From Bacteroides_E sp964528875 (GTDB taxonomy: Bacteria > Bacteroidota > Bacteroidia > Bacteroidales > Bacteroidaceae), in the NCBI GenBank assembly GCA_964528875.1, contig CAZGUI010000073.1, forward strand, positions 1 through 12,309: 12,309 nucleotides of DNA, read 5' to 3'. The notes below the pieces were generated by a model that did not search any database, was not told where the DNA came from, and saw only the letters and a list, made by a program, of their open reading frames with translations. Every line of letters begins with the position of its first letter. Positions within the stretch are counted from its first letter, which is position 1. Below are positions 12,307 through 12,309 of the stretch, piece after piece. A program made the position numbers and the translations under genes.

Positions 12307-12309
12307 CTG

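Overview
The window looks like chromosomal DNA from a low-GC member of the Bacteroidota, most likely order Bacteroidales. The GC content looks like about one third by eye; it was not computed. Four things support this placement: a FecI-type sigma factor paired with a FecR anti-sigma factor carrying the C-terminal DUF4974-like domain; a small stand-alone RRM protein; start regions that mostly lack Shine-Dalgarno sequences; and repeated matches to the Bacteroidota promoter -7 box TAnnTTTG upstream of genes on both strands. Genus cannot be fixed from this sequence.

Layout, left to right. 1-165: no gene, but a terminator-like hairpin. 166-1774: an ECF sigma factor and its FecR anti-sigma partner, both on the minus strand. 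1775-2199: a 425-bp gap ending in three 22-bp tandem units, each holding the palindrome CGGTC-TAG-GACCG. 2200-3219 (minus): a lipoprotein of the YkuE/YaeI metallophosphoesterase family. 3308-4204 (plus): menA, menaquinone synthesis, convergent with a small YfcE/MJ0936-type phosphodiesterase (4210-4704, minus). 4705-5001: a 297-bp T-rich gap with a good promoter and a 10-bp inverted repeat, which is probably the leader of the RRM protein gene (5002-5247, plus). 5352-6143 (minus): lptB, divergent from the mlaE-mlaF operon (6214-7718, plus). 7779-11903 (minus): a housekeeping cluster transcribed yceD-rpmF-fabH-era-der. 11904-12309: the yceD promoter and a run of inverted repeats ending in a terminator-like hairpin.

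How the genes fit together. Two themes dominate. The first is the envelope: LptB powers lipopolysaccharide export, MlaE/MlaF move phospholipids between the membranes, FabH starts fatty-acid synthesis and MenA makes the respiratory quinone. The second is ribosome assembly and translation: YceD supports 23S rRNA maturation, L32 is a ribosomal protein, Era acts on the 30S subunit and Der on the 50S. The ordering yceD-rpmF-fabH-era-der ties lipid initiation to ribosome biogenesis.

Most of the coding content is ordinary core genome, and I see no phage, plasmid, transposon, CRISPR or defence system. The less explained signals are non-coding: the 22-bp palindromic array, the structured RRM leader, the hairpin-rich gap at the right edge, and a probable internal terminator between fabH and era.
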